DNA of 64,000 nt from a bacterium (GTDB lineage: Bacteria > Actinomycetota > Acidimicrobiia > Acidimicrobiales > Bin134): the NCBI GenBank assembly GCA_026709025.1, contig JAPOTT010000032.1:28154-92153 (forward strand). Direction: 5' to 3'. The notes under the pieces were generated by a model. It had not been told where the DNA came from, searched no databases, and saw only the letters and a program-made list of their open reading frames with translations. Made by a program: the position numbers and the translations under genes. Shown here piece after piece: positions 9,067 through 18,535 of this stretch (position 1 is its first letter; the number at the start of each line of letters is the position of its first letter).

Positions 9067-9980
9067 TCCACGTATTCGTTCCAATGGCTGTACTGGGCAC
9101 AACGTCCCCGCACAGCTTCAGAGAACAGCTCTTGAATCTTGCGTGTGATGGGACCAGGATCGCCAATTTCACGGTCGTCCACCGAGCGGATGGGCACAAC
9201 CTCCGCCGCAGTGCCCGACAAGAAAGCTTCGTCGGCTAGGTATAGGTCGCTGCGCAAGAGGTTGTCTGTCACATACCCAATGCCCAAATCCGAGGCCATC
9301 TGGCTAATGGCATCTTGGGTTATGCCTGCTAGGGCCCCCACAGATGTTGGAGGGGTGATGATGGTGCCGTCGCGAACCACGAACAAGTTTTCGCCGGTAC
9401 ATTCGCTAACGAAACCTTGAGGCGACAACAACACCGCCTCGTCGTAACCAGCCTTTACCGCTTGCACTTTGGCTAGCTGGCTGTTGATGTAGTGCCCACA
9501 ACCCTTAGCGGCAGTGGGCATGGAGTTGGGGTCGTGACGTTGCCATGAGCTAACCATCAAGCGTACGCCTTGTTGGATGCCCTCATCGCCGAGGTAGGCA
9601 CCCCACGGCCACACTGCAATGGCTACGTTCACCTGACAGGGCAGCGGATTGAGGCCCATCTCGCCGTAACCCAGATAAGCCAGAGGCCGCACATAGCAGC
9701 TAGACAGGTTGTTGACGCGCACGGTTTCCTTAGTGGCTTCTACTAGCTCTTCTAGGGTGTAGGGAATATCGATCTGCAATATCTTGGCGCTTGCAAACAG
9801 GCGGCGTATGTGGGGCGTAAGTCGAAAAACCGCAGCACCACGATCTGTTTCATAGGCCCGTATGCCCTCAAACACGCCGTTCCCGTAATGCAATGTGTGG
9901 GTGAGCACATGCACTGTGGCATCAGCCCAGTTCACCAGTTCACCATCCATCCACACTTTGTCTGTGGTCTTGATTGGCAT
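9063..9980 (-). CDS. ilvE: Branched-chain amino acid aminotransferase
   Basis: This fold-type IV PLP enzyme performs the last step of Ile, Leu and Val synthesis. The PLP lysine is in PTAAKGCGHYINSQLAK, and ECTGENLFVV matches the conserved GENLF block. At 305 aa it is the short bacterial type. The ATG has an AAAGGAA Shine-Dalgarno about 10 bases upstream. It is coupled to cimA. A possible 20-codon Ile-rich leader ORF ends 6 bases before its start. Confidence 0.94.
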   Translation of the reverse strand: MPIKTTDKVWMDGELVNWADATVHVLTHTLHYGNGVFEGIRAYETDRGAAVFRLTPHIRRLFASAKILQIDIPYTLEELVEATKETVRVNNLSSCYVRPLAYLGYGEMGLNPLPCQVNVAIAVWPWGAYLGDEGIQQGVRLMVSSWQRHDPNSMPTAAKGCGHYINSQLAKVQAVKAGYDEAVLLSPQGFVSECTGENLFVVRDGTIITPPTSVGALAGITQDAISQMASDLGIGYVTDNLLRSDLYLADEAFLSGTAAEVVPIRSVDDREIGDPGPITRKIQELFSEAVRGRCAQYSHWNEYVE

Positions 9981-9986
9981 GTTTGT

Positions 9987-10049
9987 TCAGTTCCTTTCTG
10001 ACTTGATATTTATGGGATTGATGTTTGTGGGGTGGCTATCTGCGATCAT
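9987..10049 (-). promoter_or_regulatory. Possible Ile-rich leader peptide upstream of ilvE
   Basis: An ATG-initiated ORF of 20 codons reads MIADSHPTNINPINIKSERN, with Ile at four positions. Its TGA lies 6 bases before the ilvE ATG, and the ilvE Shine-Dalgarno is inside its last codons. It could sense isoleucine by coupling or stalling. I see no terminator hairpin, so this is only a suggestion. Confidence 0.3.
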
Positions 10050-10083
10050 TTTGTTGGGTGAGTTGGTATAGGTACCTACAAGC

Positions 10084-11064
10084 CTAAACCCGTTCGGCTA
10101 TAGCATCGCCGATTTCTGTGGTGGTGCCTTGATGATTTTTTACTTCAGCACAAGCCTCTCGTATTCGACTAGCAGCAGAAGCCTCTCCCAAGAACTCTGC
10201 CATCATGGCAGCCGACAAGATTGCAGCTATGGGATTGGCCTTGCCTGTGCCAACAATATCGGGTGCAGAGCCGTGTACAGGTTCAAACATAGAAGGACCA
10301 GTGCGATCAGGGTTTAAGTTAGCCGAAGCTGCTAGACCAATACCCCCCGACACGGCACCACCTAAGTCGGTGAGGATGTCACCAAACAGGTTATCGGTGA
10401 CGATCACATCGTAGCTTTTGGGGTCTTGCACAAAGTAGATGCAAGCTGCATCTACATGGTTGTAAGCGGTGGCCACATCGGTGTATTCGGTAGCTACCTC
10501 GTTGAAGGTGCGTTGCCACAAATCACCAGCAAAGGTCAACACGTTGGTTTTGTGTACCAGAGTTAGGTGTCGTCCGGGGCGGCTGCGGGCCAGATCGAAG
10601 GCGTAGCGGATACAGCGTTCCACCCCAAAGCGGGTGTTCACCGACCCCTGTGTGGCTATCTCTGCGGGGGTGTTCTTACGCAAGAAGCCGCCTTCGCCTG
10701 CGTAGCTGCCCTCGGTGTTCTCGCGGATTACCTCAAAATCAAAGCTGTCGTCGGGTGCATGAAACGGCCTGCGGTTAACATACAAATCCAGTTCAAAGCG
10801 CATCCGCAACAACAGCCCGCGCTCTATAACGCCGGGTGGCACATCGGGTGTGCCTACTGCTCCTAGATACAGCGCATCTAGCCCTCGCCACTCTTGCACA
10901 ATGGCATCGGTGAGCACCGTGGCATCGCGCAGGTAGCGGTCGCCACCGAGATCGTAGGAAACGGTATCTAGCTCAACTCCAGCGGCATCCAAAACCTTAA
11001 GGCCCTCTGTTAGCACCTCGGGGCCAATTCCGTCTCCGCCTATCACACCAATTATCTTCGACAT
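10084..11064 (-). CDS. leuB: 3-isopropylmalate dehydrogenase
   Basis: LeuB oxidatively decarboxylates 3-isopropylmalate in leucine synthesis; in the citramalate route it also acts on methylmalate. The protein begins with IGVIGGDGIGPEV and has the substrate segment ENTEGSYAGEGG, the metal-binding region VDAACIYFV and TDNLFGDILTDL, and the NAD-binding GSAPDIVGTGKANPIA. At 326 aa it is slightly short, as in other actinobacteria. The start ATG has TATCCT 8 bases upstream, so the transcript may have almost no leader. About 100 bases separate it from ilvE. Confidence 0.95.
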   Translation of the reverse strand: MSKIIGVIGGDGIGPEVLTEGLKVLDAAGVELDTVSYDLGGDRYLRDATVLTDAIVQEWRGLDALYLGAVGTPDVPPGVIERGLLLRMRFELDLYVNRRPFHAPDDSFDFEVIRENTEGSYAGEGGFLRKNTPAEIATQGSVNTRFGVERCIRYAFDLARSRPGRHLTLVHKTNVLTFAGDLWQRTFNEVATEYTDVATAYNHVDAACIYFVQDPKSYDVIVTDNLFGDILTDLGGAVSGGIGLAASANLNPDRTGPSMFEPVHGSAPDIVGTGKANPIAAILSAAMMAEFLGEASAASRIREACAEVKNHQGTTTEIGDAIAERV

Positions 11065-11072
11065 AGCCCTTT

Positions 11073-11078
11073 AGGATA
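11073..11078 (-). promoter_or_regulatory. Probable -10 of leuB
   Basis: Minus strand TATCCT followed by AAAGGGCT and the leuB ATG. The same arrangement (TAACCT, AAAGGGGT, ATG) precedes serA, with identical spacing of 8 bases. Confidence 0.4.
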
Positions 11079-11120
11079 CGAATACTTGCCGCCTTGATGC
11101 GAACACTAAGCTAGAAGCTT

Positions 11121-11594
11121 ATGGGAGATGTTCACGAGCTGTCACAAGCAGCCCACGATCGATTGCAAGGCGAGTTTGATCACCTAACCACCGTGGGGCG
11201 GGTTGACATCGCCCGCAAGATAGAAGCAGCCCGAGAACTAGGCGACCTCAGCGAGAACGGCGATTACCACGCCGCCAAAGATGAACAGGGCAAGATGGAG
11301 ACCCGCATTGCCCATCTCGGTGCGCTTTTGCGTAACTCTCGTATCGTGGCAGCTAGCGACTCTGAGACTGTCTCGGTTGGCTCGGTGGTGACCATAGCCT
11401 ATGAGGGTGACACAGAGGATCAAGAGAGGTACCTAGTGGGCTCAATTGAAGAGCGGCGCGAGGGCTTGGAAGTTATCTCACCCACATCCCCAATGGGTTC
11501 GGCCATCATCGGGGCCAGCGTGGGCGACACGGTATCGTACCAAAGTCCTACAGGCCACAGCCTGAGCGTCCAAATCCTTGACCTTGAGCAGTAG
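11121..11594 (+). CDS. greA: Transcription elongation factor GreA
   Basis: GreA binds the RNA polymerase secondary channel and rescues backtracked complexes. The N-terminal coiled coil contains the tip motif ARELGDLSENGDYHAAKDEQ with the conserved acidic residues that promote cleavage, and the C-terminal FKBP-like domain ends [13 protein letters not shown]. At 157 aa it has the normal length. It is divergent from leuB. Its 3' end overlaps the following hydrolase if the upstream TTG start of that gene is used. Confidence 0.95.
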   Translation: MGDVHELSQAAHDRLQGEFDHLTTVGRVDIARKIEAARELGDLSENGDYHAAKDEQGKMETRIAHLGALLRNSRIVAASDSETVSVGSVVTIAYEGDTEDQERYLVGSIEERREGLEVISPTSPMGSAIIGASVGDTVSYQSPTGHSLSVQILDLEQ

Positions 11595-12468
11595 CGGACA
11601 ACCGCTGCGCCCTAAGTTGCCGCCGGGCAGCCCTGTTGTGCTGGCCGGGCGAGGCGAGGTTTTCGTGCGTTGCGCTGAAGGGCCCCCAGGGTCGCCCACG
11701 ATAATCCTGTTGCACGGTTGGACTGTAACGGCCGATTTGAACTGGTACCCGGCTTACGCTCCTCTGGCCGAACGAGCCACGGTTGTAACCTTTGACCATC
11801 GTGGACACGGCGAAGGGTTGCCCACTAAGCGATTCAGCTTTGCTGATTGCGCCGCCGATGTGGTTGCAGTGGCCGATGCTCTAGAACTGGAGAAGTTCGT
11901 TTGTGTGGGCTACTCCATGGGTGGGGCCATTGCCCAGCTAACAGCCCGCCAAGTGCCAGAGCGGGTAGCGGGTTTGGTGTTGGGTGCCACCTCCACCAAC
12001 TTTCGGGGCCGGGGTTTGCGGTCATTGCGACTTTCATTGCTACCAGTTTTTGCTGGTGCGTCTAGGCTCACACCTGCTGGGCTGCGTCAATGGGGCTGGC
12101 AACAAACCGTGTTCAACATCATTGGGCACAACTTTGGTCGTTGGGCACAAGCTGAGGTGCTAAAGGGCGATCCTCAGGCAATGTTGGATGCAGGTGCTGA
12201 GCTGTTTAATTTTAACTCCAGATCATGGATTTCTGAGCTGCCTATGCCCATAGCCCAGATACGTACTCTGGGCGACAGTGTTGTGCCCGATTATCTCCAA
12301 GAAGAGTTGTCACACGCTGTTGCTAACATAGCGGTGTTCGCTTACCGGGGTGGGCACGCCTCGGTGGTGACGGATTTTGGCAGCTTCTGGCATTGCTTGA
12401 GCGGTGCGCTTGATCACCTTGGGGTGCCTCAAGCGCCCTACACAACAGGCCAAGCAGCGGCTAGCTAA
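11578..12468 (+). CDS. Alpha/beta hydrolase
   Basis: This cytoplasmic alpha/beta-hydrolase fold enzyme has unknown substrate. It carries the oxyanion segment LLHGWTV, the nucleophile elbow GYSMGG, an Asp in TLGDSVVPD and a His in YRGGHASV. The start is uncertain: TTG 11578 or TTG 11584 overlap greA, and GTG 11638 would begin just before the first core strand. None has a good Shine-Dalgarno. Related actinobacterial proteins are often annotated as esterases or lipases, but nothing here fixes the substrate. Confidence 0.85.
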   Translation: MTLSSSGQPLRPKLPPGSPVVLAGRGEVFVRCAEGPPGSPTIILLHGWTVTADLNWYPAYAPLAERATVVTFDHRGHGEGLPTKRFSFADCAADVVAVADALELEKFVCVGYSMGGAIAQLTARQVPERVAGLVLGATSTNFRGRGLRSLRLSLLPVFAGASRLTPAGLRQWGWQQTVFNIIGHNFGRWAQAEVLKGDPQAMLDAGAELFNFNSRSWISELPMPIAQIRTLGDSVVPDYLQEELSHAVANIAVFAYRGGHASVVTDFGSFWHCLSGALDHLGVPQAPYTTGQAAAS

Positions 12469-12521
12469 CAACCAGTCATAATTACATACCCAACCACCAC
12501 TACCACACAGCCAAACAAGCA

Positions 12522-12543
12522 GGGCCAAAGAACGCTTCGGCCC
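12522..12543 (+). promoter_or_regulatory. Leader hairpin upstream of leuC
   Basis: GGGCCAAAGAACGCTTCGGCCC can fold with stem GGGCC/GGCCC, one A.C mismatch, then AAG/CTT and loop AACG. It ends 13 bases before the leuC Shine-Dalgarno AGGAG (12557-12561). There is no U-tract, so it is not an intrinsic terminator. Its role is unknown. Confidence 0.35.
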
Positions 12544-12566
12544 ACAACATCAAACTAGGAGCCCTT

Positions 12567-13967
12567 ATGGGTGAAACCCTTAGCGAAAAGATTTGGAACC
12601 GCCATGTTGTTCATTTAGGTGATGGCGAACCAGATCTGCTCTACATCGATCTGCACCTCATCCACGAGGTCACCTCACCACAGGCATTTGCCGGGTTGCG
12701 AATGAACCGGCGCTCCGTGCGGAGGCCAGACCTCACCGTGGCTACCGAGGATCACAATGTCCCCACCGACAGCGCAGTCTGGCCTATTGCCGATCCAATA
12801 TCTCGCCAACAAGTAGAAACGCTGCGAGCTAATTGCGCGGAATTCGGCATCACGCTTCACCCGATGGGCACCTCACAGCAAGGCATCGTGCATGTCATCG
12901 GCCCTGAAACAGGGCTTACCCAGCCAGCTATGACCATTGTCTGCGGCGACAGCCACACTTCCACTCATGGGGCTTTTGGGGCCTTAGCGTTTGGGATAGG
13001 CACTAGCGAAGTAGAACATGTGTTAGCTACCCAAACCTTGCCACAGCAACGCCCCAACAACATGGCCATTACGGTAAACGGTGAGCTGCCCGCAAGCTGC
13101 ACGGCTAAGGATGTCATCTTGGCCATCATCGGGCGCATCGGTACCGGTGGAGGTATCGGTTCGGTGATTGAGTACCGCGGTCCGGTTATCCGTGCGCTGT
13201 CTATGGAAGGGCGGATGACGGTGTGCAACATGTCCATCGAAGCAGGTGCCAAAGCCGGGCTCATTGCTCCAGATAGCACCACCTTTGAGTACTTACGCAA
13301 CCGCACTTATGCACCCAAAGGCTCCGATTGGGACGAAGCCTTAGAATCTTGGAGCGAGCTTTACAGCGATCCTGATGCTACCTTCGACAAAGAGGTGGTG
13401 ATAGATGGCTCTAGCTTGGTACCGCACATTTCTTGGGGCACCAACCCATCTCAGGTGGCTCCTATTGATGGCACCGTGCCGCACCCCGATAGCTTTGAAG
13501 AAGCTAGCGGGCGCGAAGCCGCAGCTCGAGCGCTGGCTTACATGGGCTTAGAGCCCGGCACGCCAGTTAGGGACATATCAGTAGACACCGTGTTTATCGG
13601 TTCTTGCACCAACAGCCGCATTGAAGATCTGCGTGCTGTGGCTGCAGTAGCACATCGACGCAGGGTGCGCGAGGGGGTACGCACGCTAGTTGTGCCCGGT
13701 TCTGCCGCTGTGAAGGCTCAAGCAGAAGCCGAGGGGCTGCACAAGGTTTTCAAAGATGCTGGTTTTGATTGGCGAGAGCCCGGCTGTTCCATGTGTTTGG
13801 CTATGAACCCAGACAAGTTAGGGCCAAAAGAACGTTGTGCCAGTACCTCTAACCGCAACTTTGAAGGTCGCCAAGGCAAGGGCGGTCGCACGCATCTAGT
13901 GTCGCCAACCGTAGCAGCAGCAACTGCGATAGCTGGCAGGTTCGCCACCCCAGAGGATCTATCATGA
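12567..13967 (+). CDS. leuC: 3-isopropylmalate dehydratase large subunit
   Basis: LeuC carries the [4Fe-4S] cluster of isopropylmalate isomerase. The cluster cysteines are in [14 protein letters not shown] and [11 protein letters not shown], and the aconitase-family block [13 protein letters not shown] is present. The length of 466 aa is normal. The ATG has AGGAG at 12557-12561, five bases upstream. It overlaps leuD by 4 nt. The same complex can serve the citramalate pathway of the nearby cimA (family knowledge). Confidence 0.97.
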   Translation: MGETLSEKIWNRHVVHLGDGEPDLLYIDLHLIHEVTSPQAFAGLRMNRRSVRRPDLTVATEDHNVPTDSAVWPIADPISRQQVETLRANCAEFGITLHPMGTSQQGIVHVIGPETGLTQPAMTIVCGDSHTSTHGAFGALAFGIGTSEVEHVLATQTLPQQRPNNMAITVNGELPASCTAKDVILAIIGRIGTGGGIGSVIEYRGPVIRALSMEGRMTVCNMSIEAGAKAGLIAPDSTTFEYLRNRTYAPKGSDWDEALESWSELYSDPDATFDKEVVIDGSSLVPHISWGTNPSQVAPIDGTVPHPDSFEEASGREAAARALAYMGLEPGTPVRDISVDTVFIGSCTNSRIEDLRAVAAVAHRRRVREGVRTLVVPGSAAVKAQAEAEGLHKVFKDAGFDWREPGCSMCLAMNPDKLGPKERCASTSNRNFEGRQGKGGRTHLVSPTVAAATAIAGRFATPEDLS

Positions 13968-14557
13968 AACCGGTTCGCATTATCTCAGCTAGAGGGCTAC
14001 CGCTGGATCGCAGCGATGTGGACACCGATCAGATCATCCCAAGTGATTGGCTCAAGCGGGTTGAGCGAACCGGCTTTGAGCAGGGTCTGTTTTCTGAATG
14101 GCGCGAAGACCCAAGCTTTGTGCTGAACGATCCCCGTTTCAGCGATGCGCGTATCTTGGTAGCAGGGCCTAACTTTGGCACCGGCTCATCTCGGGAACAC
14201 GCGGTGTGGGCTATTCAACAATATGGGTTTAGCGCTGTCATATCGCCTCGCTTTGGAGATATCTTCCGCAACAACGCCACCAAGAACGGTCTTGTACCGG
14301 TGCAGCTAGAAGAAACAGCAGCCCGCAAACTACTCCATGCAATAGTCGAGGATCCTTCTTTGGAGATCACAGTAGATGTGGAGCAATGCGTGGTGACAGC
14401 AGCCGCTATTGGCTTGCAAGCCAACTTCTCGTTAGATGGGGCCGTGCAAAAACGCTTGCTAGAGGGATTAGACGATATAGGTCTCACCTTGGCCCACTCA
14501 GAAGCCATCAACCGTTATGAAGCCAATCGGCCAGCGTGGCTGCCGGTGTTGAGCTAA
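13964..14557 (+). CDS. leuD: 3-isopropylmalate dehydratase small subunit
   Basis: LeuD is the swivel-domain partner of LeuC. Recognisable features are [18 protein letters not shown] near the N-terminus and the [17 protein letters not shown] active-site loop. It has 197 aa, as expected. The ATG overlaps the leuC stop (ATGA), so the subunits are made together. Confidence 0.97.
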   Translation: MKPVRIISARGLPLDRSDVDTDQIIPSDWLKRVERTGFEQGLFSEWREDPSFVLNDPRFSDARILVAGPNFGTGSSREHAVWAIQQYGFSAVISPRFGDIFRNNATKNGLVPVQLEETAARKLLHAIVEDPSLEITVDVEQCVVTAAAIGLQANFSLDGAVQKRLLEGLDDIGLTLAHSEAINRYEANRPAWLPVLS

Positions 14558-14581
14558 ATTGCCGGGCCAGCTATGCACCCC

Positions 14582-14611
14582 CATATCTCTCAGAGGCATA
14601 TCCCTCAGAGG
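14582..14611 (+). repeat. 15-bp tandem duplication
   Basis: CATATCTCTCAGAGG (14582-14596) is followed directly by CATATCCCTCAGAGG (14597-14611), one mismatch in 15. It lies in the gap between leuD and the beta-propeller lipoprotein. Confidence 0.6.
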
Positions 14612-14650
14612 CTTTGGAACCTGCAAAGCAACCAAAGTGTCGTATGGGGT

Positions 14651-16822
14651 ATGAAAAAATGGCGTATGCAAAAGCTGTTTGTGGGATTATTTTGTTTTGC
14701 TCTGCTAGCCGGGGCTTGCAACTCTAAAGGCGATTCATCTGTTGGCCCAAACACGGGTGCAGGCCCAGAGCCAACCAACTCCACGGTGCTCAACATTTCA
14801 GGCAACCCTACCAATAACGCTCCACCTGATGGTGCTACAGAGCGCAACATTGAACTTGCTTCAGCTTTGCGTAGCTTTGCTGATTGCAGCGCTCTGTTAA
14901 ATTATCTGCGTACTGAAACCACCGAACGCGTGGGGCCTTATGGGCTCCAAGATCGCCACCAACCTTATTTTGGTTTTGACGTTGCACAAGACGATGCAGC
15001 GGTTGAACTTGTCACAGAATCTGCTCCAGTTCAAGCTGATGTGGGTACCTCCTCTGAGAGTTCGGCAGCATCTTCAGATGGAACCTTTTCTACAACCAAC
15101 GTGCAGGTGGCAGGTGTAGATGAGCCCGACCTCATCAAAACCGATGGCAACCGCATCTTGGCAATAGCCAACCAACATCTACACTATGTAGACCTTTCTG
15201 GTACAGAACCGGCCTATAGGGGCAGCGTAAAGCTCAACGAGAAAGGTTGGGGTGGCCAAGAAATACTTGTGTACGGAGATTGGGCGCTAGTTATGTCCAA
15301 AGCCCCACCAATAAGCGGATCAACAGAAGATTTTTGGTTCACGGGCAACGAATCAGCGCTGGTGCAACAAGTTGACTTGTCCAACCCAGCAGCAATGCAG
15401 GTGGTAGCAACCCTGAATGTGGAGGGGCAGTACCTAAGCGCGCGCTCGGTGGGCAACATTGCTTGGTTGTTGATTACAAGCAATCCCTTGCAATTTGAGT
15501 TTGTGTATCCCAGTGGCCCATCCGCCGAAGAGGTTGCAGAACGGGTCAACAAGGAAATCGCCGCCTCAGCCGATCTAGATGCTTGGCTGCCCGCTTATAG
15601 CTTAGAAAGATCAGGCCAAAGCACAACCGGCCTTATACCTGAGTGTACAAACTTATACACACCGCCAGATTTTTCAGGTTTCAACGTGCTAACGGTGCTT
15701 GCAGTGGATATGAGCCAACCACTCGCCCTCGGCGATTCGGCATCTGTGCTAGCCGATGGACATACGCTTTACAGTTCAGGTGAAGCAATCTATTTAGCCG
15801 AGAGCAAGCCAATCAGGTCAGATGAAAACGATAGGTTGGCGCAAACCACACGCAGCATTAGCCAATGGCGCAGTGATTGGCTCACCACAGTTCACAAGTT
15901 CTCTGTTTCAACCTCTAGGGGTGTTAGCTATGAAGCAACAGGGGAAGTGTACGGGCACTTGTTGAATCAGTTCTCTATGGATGAGCACAACGGCTATTTC
16001 CGTATCGCCACCACCATTGGAGAGCCGTGGGACACCCGCAATTCCCAAAGCCAAGTGGTTGTGCTGGCTCAACAAGGGCGACAGTTGGCCATAGTTGGCA
16101 GCGTGGGTGGTTTGGGCAGGGGCGAGCGCATCTACTCGGTGCGCTATATGGGCGACGTTGGCTATGTGGTTACCTTCCGCCAAGTCGATCCACTGTACGT
16201 GCTTGATCTGTCAGATCCCACCAACCCCACCGTTTCAGGAGAGTTGAAGATTCCCGGGTTCTCTAACTACCTGCATCCTCTGAGTGATGGGTTGTTGGCT
16301 GGTATCGGTCAGCAAGCCGACAATCAGGGCAGAACCTTGGGCACGAAGGTATCGCTGTTTGATGTGAGCGATCCGGCTAACCCCACAGAGTTGGACTTCT
16401 TGGTGTTCCCAAACTCACACTCTGAGGTTGAATGGGACCACAGGGCGTTTTTGTATTGGCCAGAAACCGAGATGTTGGCCATACCCCTCAACGAGTATGA
16501 GCGCTTTTTTCCTGAACCAATAATTGATTCTGCACCTGCAGACAGCACAGATAGCACAGACACCGCAGATAATATCTCTATCCCAACTACCCAGGATGCC
16601 TTCTCAGGTGCGGTGGTGCTACGAGCCAACCGCAACGGGGTGGAAGAAATTGGGCGCATCACTCATCTCACAAATATGGCGCGCTTTGCCGACTATAATC
16701 CACCCATTCAGAGGCTTGTAGTGGCAGACGAAGCCTTATGGTCGCTCACCAACCACGCTATTCAGGCAAATCACCTAGAAAGCCTAGAATACGAAACCCA
16801 TTTTGTTTTTCCATCAAGCTAA
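14651..16822 (+). CDS. Secreted beta-propeller domain lipoprotein
   Basis: The chosen ATG gives MKKWRMQKLFVGLFCFALLAGAC, a lipoprotein signal peptide with lipobox LAGAC. The 723-aa protein then resembles the secreted beta-propeller family (PF09826) found in actinobacteria, archaea and Bacilli: VAGVDEPDLIKTDGNRI precedes repeated blades such as YVLDLSDPTNPTVSGELKIPGFSNYLHPL. Function is unknown; it is probably an extracellular binding protein. A Ser/Thr/Asp repeat (DSTDSTDTAD) near residue 633 is encoded by 9-bp units. An upstream ATG (14573) would add 26 residues before the signal peptide and is rejected. The 3' end overlaps convergent leuA by 9 nt. Confidence 0.86.
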   Translation: MKKWRMQKLFVGLFCFALLAGACNSKGDSSVGPNTGAGPEPTNSTVLNISGNPTNNAPPDGATERNIELASALRSFADCSALLNYLRTETTERVGPYGLQDRHQPYFGFDVAQDDAAVELVTESAPVQADVGTSSESSAASSDGTFSTTNVQVAGVDEPDLIKTDGNRILAIANQHLHYVDLSGTEPAYRGSVKLNEKGWGGQEILVYGDWALVMSKAPPISGSTEDFWFTGNESALVQQVDLSNPAAMQVVATLNVEGQYLSARSVGNIAWLLITSNPLQFEFVYPSGPSAEEVAERVNKEIAASADLDAWLPAYSLERSGQSTTGLIPECTNLYTPPDFSGFNVLTVLAVDMSQPLALGDSASVLADGHTLYSSGEAIYLAESKPIRSDENDRLAQTTRSISQWRSDWLTTVHKFSVSTSRGVSYEATGEVYGHLLNQFSMDEHNGYFRIATTIGEPWDTRNSQSQVVVLAQQGRQLAIVGSVGGLGRGERIYSVRYMGDVGYVVTFRQVDPLYVLDLSDPTNPTVSGELKIPGFSNYLHPLSDGLLAGIGQQADNQGRTLGTKVSLFDVSDPANPTELDFLVFPNSHSEVEWDHRAFLYWPETEMLAIPLNEYERFFPEPIIDSAPADSTDSTDTADNISIPTTQDAFSGAVVLRANRNGVEEIGRITHLTNMARFADYNPPIQRLVVADEALWSLTNHAIQANHLESLEYETHFVFPSS
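16541..16567 (+). repeat. Three 9-bp in-frame units in the beta-propeller gene
   Basis: Units GACAGCACA, GATAGCACA and GACACCGCA encode Asp-Ser-Thr, Asp-Ser-Thr, Asp-Thr-Ala in a flexible loop before the last propeller blades. Confidence 0.6.
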
Positions 16823-18535
16823 GCCAGCACAAGCTCGGTTCAAAGCGCTCACTATGGCGCGCATGGATGCGGTGGTTATATCGGTGTGGATGCCGCATCC
16901 CCACAATTCGCGCCCTTCCACCAAAAGCTCAATGTAAGCAACCGCTTCAGCATCGGTACCGCTGCCCCGAGAGTGCTCGTGGTAGGCCACCACCTCCACC
17001 GGGGTGTCGATAATCTCATTAAGTCCACTAGTAAAGGCATCTAGCGAACCGGTTCCCTCACCGTGAACCACCACTTGGGCATCACCCTTGCTAAGCCGCG
17101 CAGTAACCACAGTGCGGTCGGCACCCTTAGCGTTTTGAGCTGATTCATAGCCGTTCAAACGGTACGGCTCATCTAAATCTAAGTATGCGGTAGCGAACTC
17201 GCTGTGAATCTGATCGGCGCTGATCTCTTCGCCTGTTTCATCTGCAATTTTTTGGATAACCTGACTGAACTCAATCTGCATGCGCCGGGGTAGATCTAGT
17301 TGGTTTTTGCTTTGCAACAAGTAAGCCACCCCACCTTTGCCCGATTGGCTGTTCACCCGCACCACATCCTGATAGGAACGCCCCAGATCCTTTGGATCTA
17401 CCGGTATGTAGGGCACCTCAAACAGCTCTTGATCCGTAGCTTCTAGGGCCACAAACCCCTTCTTGATGGCATCTTGGTGCGAACCCGAAAACGCCGTGTA
17501 CACCAAATCTCCCACATAAGGATGACGAGGATGTACTGGCAGCTGATTGCACTCTTCCACCACCCGTCGCAATCCGTTGATTTCACCAATCACCAACTCT
17601 GGGTCTACCCCTTGGCTGAACAAGTTCAAGGCTAGGTTCACCACATCTACATTGCCGGTACGCTCACCGTTACCAAACAAGGTTCCCTCTACCCTGTCTG
17701 CACCGGCCATAAGCCCACATTCAGTGGCAGCTACGGCTGTGCCCCTATCGTTATGCGGATGCAAGCTCAACACAATGCGCTCGCGCCGAGCAAGATTGCG
17801 GTGCATCCACTCGATCATGTCGCCGTAAATGTTGGCTGTTGACATCTCTACGGTTGCTGGCAGGTTGATGATGATCGGCTTGTTGTTGCCGTCGGCCAAG
17901 ATGTCTACCACCTCATCGCATACTCGCTTGGCAAACGGCAGCTCGGTGCCGGTGAAAGACTCAGGCGAGTACTCATAAAATACTTCAGTGCCTGCTACAT
18001 GGCTTTCCAAGCTGCGGCACAAACGCGCAGTATCGGTGGCGATCTTGGCGATGCCATCCATATCCAAGTCAAACACCACTCGGCGCTGGAGGGTTGAGGT
18101 GGAGTTATAGAAATGCACTATGGCATCTTTTGCCCCATCAATGGCCTCGTAAGTTCGTTCTACGAGGTCTTTGCGAGACTGAGTTAGCACCTGTATCCGT
18201 ACATCTGCGGGAATGGCCTTTTGTTCAATAATCTCGCGCACAAACTGAAAATCGGCAGCAGATGCCGAAGGAAAACCAACCTCGATCTCCTTGAACCCCA
18301 TCTCCACTAAAGTGGTGAACATCTTCCACTTGCGTGCAGGGTTCATGGGCTCAATTAGAGCCTGATTGCCGTCTCGTAAATCTACAGAACACCACCTAGG
18401 AGCAGACTTAATCACAGCGTCAGGCCAAGTACGATCCACAAGGCCGATTGGTTCAAATGCGCGATACTTGTGAGTAGGCATCCCCGAGGGTTGCTGTGGG
18501 TGCTGGCCGGATTGCATGGTATTGGAGGTGGTCAT
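16814..18535 (-). CDS. leuA: 2-isopropylmalate synthase
   Basis: LeuA commits 2-ketoisovalerate to leucine synthesis. This is the long type-2 form common in actinobacteria (573 aa), with catalytic-barrel motif VDLRDGNQALIEPM near residue 53, metal-binding HPHNDRGTA, and a C-terminal allosteric domain that in M. tuberculosis binds leucine. It overlaps the serA stop by 4 nt (ATGA), so serine and leucine genes share a transcript. The 3' end overlaps the convergent lipoprotein gene by 9 nt. Confidence 0.96.
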   Translation of the reverse strand: MTTSNTMQSGQHPQQPSGMPTHKYRAFEPIGLVDRTWPDAVIKSAPRWCSVDLRDGNQALIEPMNPARKWKMFTTLVEMGFKEIEVGFPSASAADFQFVREIIEQKAIPADVRIQVLTQSRKDLVERTYEAIDGAKDAIVHFYNSTSTLQRRVVFDLDMDGIAKIATDTARLCRSLESHVAGTEVFYEYSPESFTGTELPFAKRVCDEVVDILADGNNKPIIINLPATVEMSTANIYGDMIEWMHRNLARRERIVLSLHPHNDRGTAVAATECGLMAGADRVEGTLFGNGERTGNVDVVNLALNLFSQGVDPELVIGEINGLRRVVEECNQLPVHPRHPYVGDLVYTAFSGSHQDAIKKGFVALEATDQELFEVPYIPVDPKDLGRSYQDVVRVNSQSGKGGVAYLLQSKNQLDLPRRMQIEFSQVIQKIADETGEEISADQIHSEFATAYLDLDEPYRLNGYESAQNAKGADRTVVTARLSKGDAQVVVHGEGTGSLDAFTSGLNEIIDTPVEVVAYHEHSRGSGTDAEAVAYIELLVEGRELWGCGIHTDITTASMRAIVSALNRACAGLA

